64,000 nucleotides of DNA from UBA9676 sp963837105 (GCA_963837105.1 CAWIMG010000018.1:62001-126000), one strand, 5' to 3'; counted from the stretch's first letter, positions 51,548 through 61,154 are shown. The notes: a model not told the origin generated them from the sequence alone. Made by a program: numbers and translations.

Positions 51548-53218
51548 TCAGGCGCCCTGTGGTGGCAGGGGCCCACTGCTGCTGTGCACGGCCTCGCCCC
51601 GGATCCAGGTCTGGACCACGCTCGCCTGGCCGATCTCGGCGGCGGGCAGGTGGGCAAGATCGGCGTTGACGATGGCGAAGTCGGCGTCGAGGCCCGGCCG
51701 GATGGCGCCGGTCATGCCGTCGAGGCCGTTCACCCGGGCACTGCCCGATGTGTAGGCCGCCAGGACCGCCGGCAGGCTGAGCGCCTGTTCCGGCAGGAAC
51801 GGGTCCCCGCCCCGGCCTTCCGCCGCGGCGGGCAGGCTCCGGTTGACCGCGACATGCGCCCCCCAGAGCGGGTTCGGGCTGCTCACCGGCCAGTCGCTGC
51901 CCGCGCACAACGGCGACCCGCTGTCGGCCAGCGACCGGAACGGGTATTGCCAGCCCGACCGCCGCTCGCCCAGGAAGGGGATGGTCAGCTCGTCCATCTG
52001 GGGCTCGTGGGTCGCCCACAGCGGCTGGATGTTGGCGGTCGCCGACTCCCGGGCGAACCTCGGGATGTCGTCCGGGTGGACCACCTGCAGGTGGGCCAGG
52101 TGATGCCGGAGGCCGCGCGGGCCGTTGGCCGCCCGGGCGGCGGCCAGTGCATCCAGGGCGTTGCGGACGGCGCGGTCGCCGAGCGCGTGGAAATGGACCT
52201 GGAAGCCCTGGCGTTCCAGCGCGGTGACATAGGCCGGAAGCTGGCCGGGATCGATGAAGTCCAGCCCGGCCTGGCCGCTGGGGCAGCCATCGCTGTCCAG
52301 GTAGGGCTCAAGCATCGCGGCCGTGTGGTTCTCGGCCACCCCGTCCAGCATCATCTTCACGCTCGTGGCCCGGAACCGGCCCGCCTGCCCCGCGCCCCGG
52401 CTGGCGAGCAGTTCCGGGAGTTGCTCCAGGCCGCGGGCCCGGTCCCACCACAGGGCACCGACCACATTGGCGAGCAGCGTCCCCTCCCGCCCCGCGCGCA
52501 GGTAGGCGTCCAGCGGGTCGGCCGGGCCGCGGTGGCTGGCGACGATCGCGTCCTGCCAGCCGGTGATGCCCAGCGACAGCAGGTAGTCCTGGGCGGCCAG
52601 CAGCGCCTGGTACCAGTCCTCGGCGGTGACCGGCGGCAGCAGCCGGGACACCAGCCCGGCGGCGCCTTCCTGCAGCATCCCGTTCGGCTCGCCCGCAGCA
52701 TCGCGCTCGATCCGCCCGTCGGCGGGGTCCGGGGTCGAGTGGCCGATCCCGGCCAGGTCAAGTGCCTTGCTGTTGACCCATGCCCCGTGCCCATCGCGGT
52801 TGGGCAGGAACACCGGCCGGTCGGCCACCACGGCGTCCAGCAGGCCACGGGTAGGGACACCGCCGGGGAAGGCGTCCATGGACCAGCCGCCACCGGTGAT
52901 CCACTCCTGCTCCGGGTGCGCCGCGGCGTAGGCGGCGACGAGTGCGGTATAGCCGGCTGCGCTGCTGGCCGCCCGCAGGTCGCAGCGGCGCAGCTGGTCA
53001 CCGGCGAACACCGGGTGCACGTGCGCGTCGATGAACCCCGGCAGCAGGGTGCCGCCCGCCAGATCCACCGGGGCGGCGCCGTCCGCGGGCTGGGCCAGCC
53101 CCACCGCGGCGATCTTGCCGTCGCGGACCAGGATAGCGGTGCCCGCGGGGAGGAACTGGCGGCCGTCGAAGACGGTGCCGTTGTGGAAGACCAGCTCCTC
53201 ACCGGCCAGCACGGTCAC
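51548..53218 (-). CDS. YtcJ-like amidohydrolase
   Basis: A 556-residue amidohydrolase-superfamily metalloenzyme of the YtcJ/LAF type. The first metal motif is GFIDAHVHPVFAG, further His in FHALGDRAVRNAL and LAHLQVVHPDD, and the final aspartate is in CAGSDWPVSSPNP. YtcJ-type proteins act on cyclic amides or imides or are of unknown substrate. ATG 53218 is the first start after the divergent TetR promoter, so this is the first gene of the operon; 17 bases separate it from the binding-protein gene. Confidence 0.83.
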   Translation of the reverse strand: MTVLAGEELVFHNGTVFDGRQFLPAGTAILVRDGKIAAVGLAQPADGAAPVDLAGGTLLPGFIDAHVHPVFAGDQLRRCDLRAASSAAGYTALVAAYAAAHPEQEWITGGGWSMDAFPGGVPTRGLLDAVVADRPVFLPNRDGHGAWVNSKALDLAGIGHSTPDPADGRIERDAAGEPNGMLQEGAAGLVSRLLPPVTAEDWYQALLAAQDYLLSLGITGWQDAIVASHRGPADPLDAYLRAGREGTLLANVVGALWWDRARGLEQLPELLASRGAGQAGRFRATSVKMMLDGVAENHTAAMLEPYLDSDGCPSGQAGLDFIDPGQLPAYVTALERQGFQVHFHALGDRAVRNALDALAAARAANGPRGLRHHLAHLQVVHPDDIPRFARESATANIQPLWATHEPQMDELTIPFLGERRSGWQYPFRSLADSGSPLCAGSDWPVSSPNPLWGAHVAVNRSLPAAAEGRGGDPFLPEQALSLPAVLAAYTSGSARVNGLDGMTGAIRPGLDADFAIVNADLAHLPAAEIGQASVVQTWIRGEAVHSSSGPLPPQGA

Positions 53219-53308
53219 CTCCTGGGCAGCTGTGGCCCCGGGCCCGCGATCATCGGGCCCCGGCCCGGAGCCTGCGCTGCCGCAGAGTAGACCATGGCGA
53301 CAGGGCTA

Positions 53309-53325
53309 TGTCAATGCCTATGACA
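53309..53325. promoter_or_regulatory. probable TetR operator
   Basis: TGTCA-ATGCCTA-TGACA is an inverted repeat in the AT-richer region between the divergent TetR gene and the operon. It continues as TATGTCAATGCC...TATGACAAAG, and further AT-rich half-sites follow up to 53352. This is the expected site for a repressor acting on both directions. Confidence 0.55.
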
Positions 53326-53412
53326 AAGCTACTGACCATAGTTATCATCGGCGGTGCACCGTCGTTATGATCAGCAGCCGGGGGCAGGCCAGGATCAGCG
53401 GGCCGGGGGAGG

Positions 53413-54144
53413 ATGGGGAAGGCGATGGCTGGTAGCACCGAGAAGAAGGGGCGATCCGGCAAGGGGCGGCAGGGCCTGCGGCGCGGCAGCCTGACCCCGG
53501 AGCTGATCGTCAAGGAAAGCCTGCGGCTGCTGGACGAGAATGGCGTGGACGGCTTCAGCATGCCCAAGCTCGGCCGCGCCCTCGGTGCCGATCCCACCGC
53601 CGTCTACCGCCACTTCGCCAGCAAGGACGACCTGATGCTCGCCATCGCCGACCAGCTGATCGAAGAGGCCATGGCCGGCCTGGAGCCGCATGCCTGCTGG
53701 GTGGACACGGTGACCGACACCACGCGGCGGCTCCGGCAGACCTACTGCGACCACCCGGCGGCGGCATCACTGTCCGCCTGCCGGACGACACAGCGCCCGG
53801 CGGAGATGCGGATCGTCAACCTCCTCATCGGGGCCGTCCGTGCCGCCGGGTTCGAGGGAGCTGCCGCGGCCCGGGTCTACCGGGCACTCGGCGACTTCAG
53901 CCTGGCCTGGGCCGGCAGCGAAGCCGCCTTCCTGGCGCTCGATCCCCGCCAGCAGGCGGACGACCGGGCGGCCTGGACGCGCGCCTACCTGGCGGTTGAC
54001 CGCGACGAGTACCCGCACATCTGGGAGCTGCGGGAAGAACTGCCGGCGGTCAGTGATGACGACATCTTCGAGACGATCCTGTCGCTGGTCGTCGCCGGGC
54101 TCACCCGGGTCGCGCCGCAGCCGTGCGACTGCCACCCGGGCTAG
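53413..54144 (+). CDS. TetR family regulator
   Basis: A 243-residue TetR protein. The helix-turn-helix is VKESLRLLDENGVDGFSMPKLGRALGADPTAVYRHFASKDDLMLA at about residues 33-77; the remaining helices form a ligand-binding domain. ATG 53413 or 53425 are both possible. It is divergent from the amidohydrolase-ABC-amidase operon with an inverted repeat in the 194-base gap, so it likely represses it until a transported or degraded compound binds. Confidence 0.84.
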   Translation: MGKAMAGSTEKKGRSGKGRQGLRRGSLTPELIVKESLRLLDENGVDGFSMPKLGRALGADPTAVYRHFASKDDLMLAIADQLIEEAMAGLEPHACWVDTVTDTTRRLRQTYCDHPAAASLSACRTTQRPAEMRIVNLLIGAVRAAGFEGAAAARVYRALGDFSLAWAGSEAAFLALDPRQQADDRAAWTRAYLAVDRDEYPHIWELREELPAVSDDDIFETILSLVVAGLTRVAPQPCDCHPG

Positions 54145-54166
54145 CGCACCCGGGTACAACGGGAGT

Positions 54167-54994
54167 ATGCGAACTGACCTTCCGATCTGCCGGACCTGCG
54201 GGGTGCAGTACGCCGGGCCCCGCGACGACTGCCCCATCTGCCTGGACGAGCGGCAGTACGTCGGCTGGGACGGGCAGCAGTGGACGACATTGGCGGAGCT
54301 GGCCGCCGCCGGGTACCGGGGCCGGATCGCGGCGGAAGGGCCGGGGCTGACCGGGATCGGCACCGAGCCCGGTTTCGCGATCGGCCAGCGGGCGCTGCTG
54401 GTGCGGGCGCCGGGCGGGAACGTGCTCTGGGACATGATCGGCTACCTGGACGATGACCTGATCCGGCGGATCCGCGAGCTGGGCGGGGTCCGCGCGATCG
54501 CGATCAGCCACCCGCATTACTACGGCGCGATGACCGAGATGGCGCACGCGTTCGGCGCCCCGGTGTACATCCACGCGGCCGACCGCGCCTGGATCGCCCG
54601 GCCGGACCCGCTGGTGGAGTTCTGGGAGGGCCAGACCCGGCCGATCGGGGACGGGCTGACCCTGATCAACCTCGGCGTGCATTTCGCGGGCGGGCAGGTG
54701 CTGCACTGGCCAGGCGGCGAAGGCGGGGCCGGCGCGCTGCTGTCCGGCGACATCGTGCAGGTCGTCTCCGACCGGCGGTGGGTCAGCTTCATGTACAGCT
54801 ACCCGAACCTGATCCCGGAACGGCCGGGCGTGGTCAGGGCCGCGGTGGATCTGCTGGCGCGGTACCGGTTCGAGCGGGTCTACGGGGCCTGGTGGGGGCG
54901 GGTGGTCGGCGCCGGTGGCGCGGCCGCGGTCCGCCGCTCGGCCGACCGCTACCTGCGGTTCACCACCGGCGACGGCGGCGGGCCAGTTGGGTAA
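54167..54994 (+). CDS. metallo-beta-lactamase fold protein with N-terminal zinc ribbon
   Basis: A 275-residue protein. A small zinc ribbon is formed by C8, C11, C22 and C25 (CRTCG ... CPIC). The MBL part has AIAISHPHYYGAM where HxHxx keeps the ligand pattern partly, VYIHAADRAW, LINLGVHFAGGQVLHW and ALLSGDIVQVVSDR. ATG 54167 follows TetR by 22 bases with no clear ribosome site. The same combination is seen in other actinobacterial MBL proteins; substrate unknown. Confidence 0.76.
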   Translation: MRTDLPICRTCGVQYAGPRDDCPICLDERQYVGWDGQQWTTLAELAAAGYRGRIAAEGPGLTGIGTEPGFAIGQRALLVRAPGGNVLWDMIGYLDDDLIRRIRELGGVRAIAISHPHYYGAMTEMAHAFGAPVYIHAADRAWIARPDPLVEFWEGQTRPIGDGLTLINLGVHFAGGQVLHWPGGEGGAGALLSGDIVQVVSDRRWVSFMYSYPNLIPERPGVVRAAVDLLARYRFERVYGAWWGRVVGAGGAAAVRRSADRYLRFTTGDGGGPVG

Positions 54995-55071
54995 GCGGGG
55001 CGGAAACGGTAGGCTCGCGCGCACCATCATCCAGTCCGGCACAGTCCCGGCAGCGGTAAGGACGGTTCCCC

Positions 55072-55932
55072 ATGCGGCGGATCCTCATTGCGGTAGTAGC
55101 GCTGGCCGTCGGTGCCGGGCTGGCCGCCTGCAGCAGTTCGTCCAGCACGTCCAGCACGGCCGGCCCGGCCACGGCGGCCAGCTGCTCCCCGGCGGGCATC
55201 GGCAAGCTGCTGTACAGCAAGGGCGCGCTCACCGTGGCCACCGACAACCCCGTCTACACACCGTGGTTCGTCAGCAACAAGCCCAGCAACGGCCAGGGCT
55301 ATGAGAGCGCGGTCGCCTATGCGATCGCCCACCAGCTCGGCTTTAAGCCATCCCAGGTGAAGTGGGTCACCGAGCCGTTCACCAGCTCGTACGCACCAGG
55401 GCCGAAGAAATTCGACTTCGACATTAACGAGATCTCCTACACCCCCCAGCGGGCACAGGCGGTCACCTTCTCGAACAGCTATTACCCGGTGCAGCAGGCC
55501 ATCGTGGCGCTCAAGGGCTCACCCATCGTCACCCACCACTCCCCGGCCGAGCTGAAGACGTACCTGTATGGCGATCAGGTGGGCACGACCGGCCTTACCT
55601 ACATCACCAACCACATCCAGCCGACCGCCCAGCCCAGGGTGTTCGACACCCTCAGCGAGGTGACGGCGGCGCTGGCGGCGCACCGGATCGACGCCCTGGT
55701 CACCGACACCCCGACCGCGCAGTACATGGCCTCGGCGCAGCTCAAGGGGGCGGTGCTGGTCGGCCAGTTCCCGTCCACCGGGGAGCACTACGGGCTGCTG
55801 TTCCATCTCGGCAACCCGCTGGTGACCTGCGTCAACCACGCGATCGCGACGCTGCAGAGCAACGGCACGCTGACCGCGCTGCAGAAGAAGTACCTGCAGC
55901 TCTACCTCGCGTTCCCGACTCTCCAGCCGTGA
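55072..55932 (+). CDS. polar amino acid ABC transporter substrate-binding lipoprotein
   Basis: A 286-residue SBP_bac_3-type protein. The signal peptide ends in AGLAACS with Cys20 lipidated, then a Ser/Thr linker; the binding fold shows LTVATDNPVYTPWFVSN, QGYESAVAYAIAHQLGF, FDFDINEISYTPQRAQAVTFSNSYY and HRIDALVTDTPTAQYMA. Probably binds a polar or charged amino acid. ATG 55072. First gene of a three-gene transporter. Confidence 0.84.
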   Translation: MRRILIAVVALAVGAGLAACSSSSSTSSTAGPATAASCSPAGIGKLLYSKGALTVATDNPVYTPWFVSNKPSNGQGYESAVAYAIAHQLGFKPSQVKWVTEPFTSSYAPGPKKFDFDINEISYTPQRAQAVTFSNSYYPVQQAIVALKGSPIVTHHSPAELKTYLYGDQVGTTGLTYITNHIQPTAQPRVFDTLSEVTAALAAHRIDALVTDTPTAQYMASAQLKGAVLVGQFPSTGEHYGLLFHLGNPLVTCVNHAIATLQSNGTLTALQKKYLQLYLAFPTLQP

Positions 55933-55961
55933 CCGGGCGCGCCCGCTAGCCGCTCGCGCGC

Positions 55962-56924
55962 ATGGACGACCCAGAGCAGCGGGCCACGCCGGCCGACCCG
56001 CTCGCCGGGCTGGCCGGGGCCTCGGCCCGGACCGCCGGCGGCGCCTGGCAGCCGCCGGGCACGTTCGAGTCGGGCGGGCGCGGGCCGAAGCTGTTCAGCG
56101 CCGAAGGGCGCCGCGGCACGGTCGTCTCCACCGTCAGCACGGCCATCGTGCTCGGCGCGCTGGTGGCGATCTTCCTGCTCGCGCCCGGGGCGCACGCGGT
56201 GGAGCACGCCTTCCTCAGCCCGTCGCACATGTGGGCCGCCTTCATCGGCAACCCCAGGCAGGGCTACTACTCGGTGGGCGCCGCCATCTTGCTCAACATC
56301 AAGATGTTCGTCGTCGCCGAGGTCTTCATCCTGGCCTTCGCGCTGGCCATCGCGCTGGTCCGGCAGTCCACGCATCCCGCGCTGTTCCCCATCCGGGTGA
56401 TCAGCACCGGCTACGTCGACTTCTTCCGTGGCGTGCCGCTGATCCTGGTGATCTTCGCGATCGGGCTGGGCGTGCCCGCGCTCAACCTGCCGGTGGTGTC
56501 GAACCAGTCCAATGCCGTCTACGGGGTGACCGCGCTGGTGCTGTCCTATTCGGCCTACGTCTCCGAGGTCTACCGGGCGGGCCTGAACTCGGTGCATCAG
56601 AGCCAGGTCGCGGCCGCCCGCTCACTCGGGCTGCCGCACCGGACCGCGCTGCGGTATGTGATCTTGCCGCAGGCGGTGCGGAACATCGTCCCGCCGCTGC
56701 TGAACGACTTCATCAGCCTGCAGAAGGACACCGCGCTGGTCGGCATCCTGGGCACGATCGAGGCGAACAAGGCGGCCGACATCTACAGCGAGCAGGTGTT
56801 CAATTTCTCCAGTTTTACGGTCGCCGCCATCTTGTTCCTCATCCTGACCATCCCGCTGGCCCGGTTCACCGACCGGCTGATCGAGCGTGACCGCCGCCGG
56901 CGGCTCGCCGGGGCGGCCCGGTGA
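55962..56924 (+). CDS. amino acid ABC transporter permease (HisM/GlnP type)
   Basis: A 320-residue permease with a long hydrophilic N-terminus and about six helices. The family motifs are YVDFFRGVPLILVIF, SYSAYVSEVYRAGLNSVHQSQVAAARSLGLPHRTALRYVILPQAVRNIVPPLLNDFISLQKDTALVG, which includes the EAA coupling loop. ATG 55962 has no obvious ribosome site; the gene starts 29 bases after the binding protein. Confidence 0.85.
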   Translation: MDDPEQRATPADPLAGLAGASARTAGGAWQPPGTFESGGRGPKLFSAEGRRGTVVSTVSTAIVLGALVAIFLLAPGAHAVEHAFLSPSHMWAAFIGNPRQGYYSVGAAILLNIKMFVVAEVFILAFALAIALVRQSTHPALFPIRVISTGYVDFFRGVPLILVIFAIGLGVPALNLPVVSNQSNAVYGVTALVLSYSAYVSEVYRAGLNSVHQSQVAAARSLGLPHRTALRYVILPQAVRNIVPPLLNDFISLQKDTALVGILGTIEANKAADIYSEQVFNFSSFTVAAILFLILTIPLARFTDRLIERDRRRRLAGAAR

Positions 56925-57730
56925 GCACCGGGCCGGGCGGCCCGCCCGTGCCCGCCGACCCATCGGGGCCCGGCCCGGCACCCGGCAGCGAGGCGATCCG
57001 GATCGAGGGGCTGCACAAATCGTTCGGCGAGAACGAGGTGCTCAAGAGCATCGACCTGGCGGTCGCCTCGCACGAGGTGGTGTGCCTGATCGGGGCGTCG
57101 GGGTCGGGCAAGTCGACGCTGCTCCGGTGCATCAACCTGCTGGAGCCGATCAGCGGCGGGACCGTCTGGCTGTGGGGCAGCCGGATCACCGGGCCCGGCA
57201 TCGACCAGAACCTGGTGCGCCGGTACATCGGCATTGTGTTCCAGTCGTTCAACCTGTTCCCGCACATGACGGTGCTGCGGAACGTGACGCTCGCCCCGGC
57301 GAAGGTGCTGGGCATACCGCAGCGCCAGGCCGAGGAGGAGGCCCGGGCGCTACTGGGCCGGTTCGGCCTGCTCGACAAGGCGGACGACTATCCCGACCGG
57401 CTGTCCGGCGGCCAGCAGCAGCGGGTCGCGATCGTCCGGGCGCTGGCCATGAAACCGCAGATCATGCTGCTGGACGAGGTCACCAGCGCGCTCGACCCGG
57501 AACTGGTGTCCGAGGTACTGGACGTGATCAGGGAACTGGCGGCCGGCGGCATGACCATGCTGATCGCGACGCACGAGATGGGTTTCGCGCGGGACATCGC
57601 CCGCCGGGTGTGCTTCCTGGAAGAGGGGCGGATCATCGAGGACGCGCCGCCGGCGGAACTGTTCAGCAATCCGCGGGACGAGCGGACCCAGCGCTTCCTG
57701 CGCCGGATCGTGGAGGCCGGCCGCATGTGA
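56921..57730 (+). CDS. amino acid ABC transporter ATP-binding protein (GlnQ type)
   Basis: A 269-residue ABC ATPase: Walker A GASGSGKST, Q-loop FQSFNLFPHMTVLRNV, signature LSGGQQQRVAIVRALAMKP, Walker B IMLLDEVTSALDPE and H-loop THEMGFARDIA. The LRCINLLEPISGG motif is typical of polar amino acid importers. GTG 56921 overlaps the permease stop (GTGA). Confidence 0.87.
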   Translation: MSTGPGGPPVPADPSGPGPAPGSEAIRIEGLHKSFGENEVLKSIDLAVASHEVVCLIGASGSGKSTLLRCINLLEPISGGTVWLWGSRITGPGIDQNLVRRYIGIVFQSFNLFPHMTVLRNVTLAPAKVLGIPQRQAEEEARALLGRFGLLDKADDYPDRLSGGQQQRVAIVRALAMKPQIMLLDEVTSALDPELVSEVLDVIRELAAGGMTMLIATHEMGFARDIARRVCFLEEGRIIEDAPPAELFSNPRDERTQRFLRRIVEAGRM

Positions 57731-58063
57731 CCGCGGGCGCGGCCGCCGGGAACAGCGGCGCGACTGCCCACGGCCGATCCTCCCGTCCGGGCCAAGACCG
57801 GGTAGCCATTTGGTCATGCGCCCGCCCGGCGTGGTCACCACCCGGCCGGGCGCGGGAGATAATTGGGACGACATCAGCGGGCCGGCCGGACCGGCGGCAG
57901 CCGGGCGGGGCCGGCGGCGGGTGCGATTGCGGCATGACAGCGATCAGGCCCGGCGGGAGGCATCGCGGACACGCCTGAGCGGGGAGCCGGGTTCTGGGCG
58001 CATCGTGGGCTGATCGCGGTCGCCACCGGGACGGCGCTGGCCGAGGCTGGCCTGCTGATCGCG
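57731..58063. other. 333-base gap, possible 5' part of the next gene
   Basis: No separate gene is seen. Before GTG 58064 the frame stays open to about 57946 and encodes a hydrophobic segment GLIAVATGTALAEAGLLIAV that suits a first membrane helix, but it has no initiator. An ATG at 57934 opens MTAIRPGGRHRGHA in another frame, so a one-base shift would join them. No promoter motif recognised. Confidence 0.4.
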
Positions 58064-59665
58064 GTGGCACCGGCCGCGCTGGCGCTGGCGCCGCAGGTGA
58101 CCGCACTGCCGCCGCTGGCGGTGTTCCACGATCTGCGCTGGCTGGACCGGACGCCACCGTCCTGGCCGCTGTTCGTGCTGCTGCTCGCCGGGCTGCTGCT
58201 GGCCCGCTCCGCGGTCAACGCGGTGCTGGTGCGGCTGGCCTGGCCCGCTGGCTCGGCCCCGCCAGCGCCACTGGCCGCCTGGCGGTACGCGCTCGGCTTC
58301 ACGGCCTTCGCCTGCCTGCTGCTGTCACCGCTGGCCAGCCTGACGCTCGGGCTGGCGGTGCTGCCGTTCTCCTGGCCGTTCCTGGCCACCATGGCGGTCC
58401 TGCTGCTGATCGCGCTGCCGCTGAGCCACGGCGGGGTCACCGGCGGCTGGTGGCGGATGCTGCCGCCGCCGGTGGCGGTGGGCTGGCTGCTCACCGACGT
58501 GGCGGTGCTGTCCGCCGCGGGCGCCGCCATCGGCGGCCTGCCCGCCGCCGCGCTGGTGGTCACCGCGCTGGCCGGGCTGGTCAACGCCCGTGCCTGGTAC
58601 GGGCTGACCGCCGCGGTCGCCGCCCGCGGCCAGCGGCAGCCGGCCCGGCAGCGGCCGGCCTCGGCCCGGTGGCGGCTGGCAGGGCCTGCCCGCCTCCCGG
58701 CCGTGCCCGCCGTGACCATCGCGGCCCTCGCGGTGGTGACGCTGGCGATCAGGCTCGCCTTCTGGGCCAACGCCCCGGTGCCGCAGACCGCGGCCGCCCA
58801 CGCCAGGCCGGCGGCGGCCGGGGTGACCGCCATCAGCGGGCCGGCGCCTTCCCCGCCCTGGCGGCAGCCGCCGGTGCTGGCCGTGCCCGGGTTCGGCTCG
58901 CATTGCTGCGCTGGCCCGCAGTGCTGCGGCTACGGCTGGCCGCTGGCCCGGGCCATGCCGGGCACCCTGGTGCAGTCGTTCTCCTACCGCGGGCTGAACC
59001 GGGCCGGGGACCCGCTCCCCTACGGGGTGACGGCCAGCGACCTGCCGCTGCCGGTGCTGGGCGACCGGATCGCCGCCCAGGTCTGGCAGCTGTACCACCG
59101 GACTGGCCGGCGGGTGGACGTGGTCGCCGAAAGCGAGGGCTCGCTCGGCGTGTATGCGATGCTCGCCCAGCATCGCGATGTCCCGGTCGCCGCGGTGGTG
59201 CTGCTCAGCCCGATCGTGGCACCCGGGCAGCTGGGGTATCGGGTCGGCGGCTCAGCCCTGGTTCCCGGCAGCGAACTGCAGGCGGTGGAGTGGTTCGTCG
59301 GCGGGCTGTCGCCGTTTGGCACCTCAGGCGCGCAGACGCTGATCGGCTCGGTCAGCCAGGTCGGCGCCCGGTTCGCGGCGGCGGCCGTCCGCCACCCGCG
59401 GCTGCCATGGCTGGAACTGGTCCCGCTGGCGGACGCGGTCACCTTGCCGGACTGCCGCCTGCCGCCCGACGTGGTGGTCGTGCCCGCCTTGCACGGGGAA
59501 CTGCTGGGCGACCCGGTGGCGGTGCGGAGCGTCCGTGCCTTCCTGACCCATCACCGGGTCAGCGGGACAAGCAGCCTGCGCACGACGGCCGAGTTCGTCG
59601 CCGCCGCAGCCAGCGCCTGGCGGCTCCCGCAGGCGGCCGCCCCGTCCCCGCCATGCCCGCGCTGA
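58064..59665 (+). CDS. membrane-anchored alpha/beta hydrolase-like protein
   Basis: A 533-residue protein with about six N-terminal helices (WPLFVLLLAGLLLARSAVNAVLV, YALGFTAFACLLLSPLASLTLGLAVLPF and others) followed by a soluble domain that resembles alpha/beta-hydrolases: PVLAVPGFGSHCCAGPQCC, VDVVAESEGSLGVYAM (the nucleophile-elbow position reads AESEG, Ser present) and VVLLSPIVAP. A likely His sits in HGELLGDPVAV near the end. The true start may lie upstream. Function unknown; lipase-like or lipid-modifying activity is only suggested. Confidence 0.6.
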   Translation: MAPAALALAPQVTALPPLAVFHDLRWLDRTPPSWPLFVLLLAGLLLARSAVNAVLVRLAWPAGSAPPAPLAAWRYALGFTAFACLLLSPLASLTLGLAVLPFSWPFLATMAVLLLIALPLSHGGVTGGWWRMLPPPVAVGWLLTDVAVLSAAGAAIGGLPAAALVVTALAGLVNARAWYGLTAAVAARGQRQPARQRPASARWRLAGPARLPAVPAVTIAALAVVTLAIRLAFWANAPVPQTAAAHARPAAAGVTAISGPAPSPPWRQPPVLAVPGFGSHCCAGPQCCGYGWPLARAMPGTLVQSFSYRGLNRAGDPLPYGVTASDLPLPVLGDRIAAQVWQLYHRTGRRVDVVAESEGSLGVYAMLAQHRDVPVAAVVLLSPIVAPGQLGYRVGGSALVPGSELQAVEWFVGGLSPFGTSGAQTLIGSVSQVGARFAAAAVRHPRLPWLELVPLADAVTLPDCRLPPDVVVVPALHGELLGDPVAVRSVRAFLTHHRVSGTSSLRTTAEFVAAAASAWRLPQAAAPSPPCPR

Positions 59666-59672
59666 CGGCCGG

Positions 59673-60542
59673 TCACCGTGCCAGCGGCGGCCCCTGTCGG
59701 ACCCGGGTGAGCGCGTCGGCCGGGCTTCCCCGCCACCAGCCGAGCGCCTCGATCCACCAGGTCAGGCCCGCCGGTACATAACGGCTGACGTGTTCACCGC
59801 CGCGATCGGCGGCTGCGCCGTCGGTGCGTCCCTCCAGCGCGACATCGAACGGGCCGGCCGCCGTCCGGTGGGCCAGCGTGTACTCCACGGCCGCCCGCAG
59901 TTCGGCGGCCGGCATGGTCTCGCCCAGGCCGTAGCCGGTGTGGGTGGGCATCATCCCGTCCCACCGGGCAGCCCGCCGGAAGGGTGGCTGATGCGGCCAG
60001 CGCCCGGCGCACCAGACCGGGATGCGCGGCTCCTGCACCGGCCGCGGCAGCATCGTCACGTCGTCGGCGGTCAGGTAGTCGCCGTGGAAACTCACCCGCT
60101 GGCCGCGCCACAGCAGGTCCAGCAGCCGCAGCGATTCGTCCAGCCGGGCGGCGCGCTGCCGCGCGCCGGCGGGCTCGCCGAACGCGCTGAACTCGGCGGG
60201 AAGCGAGCCCAGGCCGGCACCGAAGATCAGCCGCCCCCCGGTCAGGTGATCGAGGGTGACGGTCTCCCGTGCCACCTTGGCCGGGCGGCGGCGCGCCAGC
60301 GCGCTGACCATGACGCCGATCCGGATCCGCTCGGTCCGGGTGGCCACCGCGCTGATCACCACGGTGGGGTCCGCGACATGGCCGTGCGGCTCGCGCCACA
60401 GCAGGTGATCCCAGATGAAAAAGCCGTCCCAGCCGCTGTCCTCGGCGGCCACGGCGAGATCCAGCAGCAGCCGGGGGTCACCGAACATGCCCACGTTGGG
60501 CGCCCCGATGGCGTAACGCGGCGGCGCCGGCGGCACGGTCAC
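59673..60542 (-). CDS. LLM class F420-dependent oxidoreductase-like protein
   Basis: A 289-residue luciferase-like TIM barrel: AVAAEDSGWDGFFIWDHLLWREP, SAVATRTERIRIGVMVSALARRRPAKVARETVTLDHLTGGRLIFGAGLGS is the canonical family core. Most actinobacterial members use reduced F420 as hydride donor. GTG 60542 is the start (V-T-V-P-P). It follows the unknown gene upstream by 13 bases on the same strand and converges with the membrane hydrolase gene (7 bases apart). Confidence 0.82.
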   Translation of the reverse strand: MTVPPAPPRYAIGAPNVGMFGDPRLLLDLAVAAEDSGWDGFFIWDHLLWREPHGHVADPTVVISAVATRTERIRIGVMVSALARRRPAKVARETVTLDHLTGGRLIFGAGLGSLPAEFSAFGEPAGARQRAARLDESLRLLDLLWRGQRVSFHGDYLTADDVTMLPRPVQEPRIPVWCAGRWPHQPPFRRAARWDGMMPTHTGYGLGETMPAAELRAAVEYTLAHRTAAGPFDVALEGRTDGAAADRGGEHVSRYVPAGLTWWIEALGWWRGSPADALTRVRQGPPLAR

Positions 60543-60555
60543 GGCCTGCCCCCGG

Positions 60556-61029
60556 TCAGCGGTGCTCCGCCGGGTGACGCGCCTCCCAGCGGCCCTGGTA
60601 GAACCTGAGGTCGAACCGTTCCAGTTCGTCGCCGGAGTCACCGAACCCGGCAACCGACTCCAGCGTCACCTCCCGCGGCAGCAGCAGCGAGCCGAACCGG
60701 ACTTCGGGGATGTCCGGGCAGTCGTAGAGCGGCACGTCCGACCTGGTGCCGTCGGCGAGGGCCAGTTCCAGCCGGTGCACCTTCGGGTTGACCCGCGCCA
60801 GCAGTGCCCGCGGCCCTTCGTCACCGCCGCCGGTGGTGACGTTCAGCAGATGGCCTGGTGGCAGCGGCGGCCCGGCCCGGGCGCCACCGTGCAGGACGCG
60901 GCCGTCGGCGTCACTGACCCGGATCATCGTGAACAGGTCGCCATCCTCCGGCTCATGCCGCTTGGCCCAGATGACCCACGTCAGCCCGTCGCCGCCGGTT
61001 CCCTCCGCGACCACATACCGACTGCCCAT
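60556..61029 (-). CDS. conserved protein of unknown function
   Basis: A 157-residue soluble protein with no recognised domain. It begins MGSRYVVAEGTGGDGLTWVIWAKRHE and contains ALLARVNPKVHRLELALADGT and VTLESVAGFGDSGDELERFDLRF, a beta-rich pattern. ATG 61029. Same transcript as the F420-type oxidoreductase gene by position. Confidence 0.6.
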   Translation of the reverse strand: MGSRYVVAEGTGGDGLTWVIWAKRHEPEDGDLFTMIRVSDADGRVLHGGARAGPPLPPGHLLNVTTGGGDEGPRALLARVNPKVHRLELALADGTRSDVPLYDCPDIPEVRFGSLLLPREVTLESVAGFGDSGDELERFDLRFYQGRWEARHPAEHR

Positions 61030-61154
61030 CTGGCCTCCCGCCGCACCGCGTGAGCCGCCCCTGAACGCGCCAGCCTAACCGGCCCGGGCCCGGATGAACA
61101 TGCCCTGCCGGTGGCCCGCTGGCGGCAGGCAGCCGCTGGCCCGATCATGGATGG

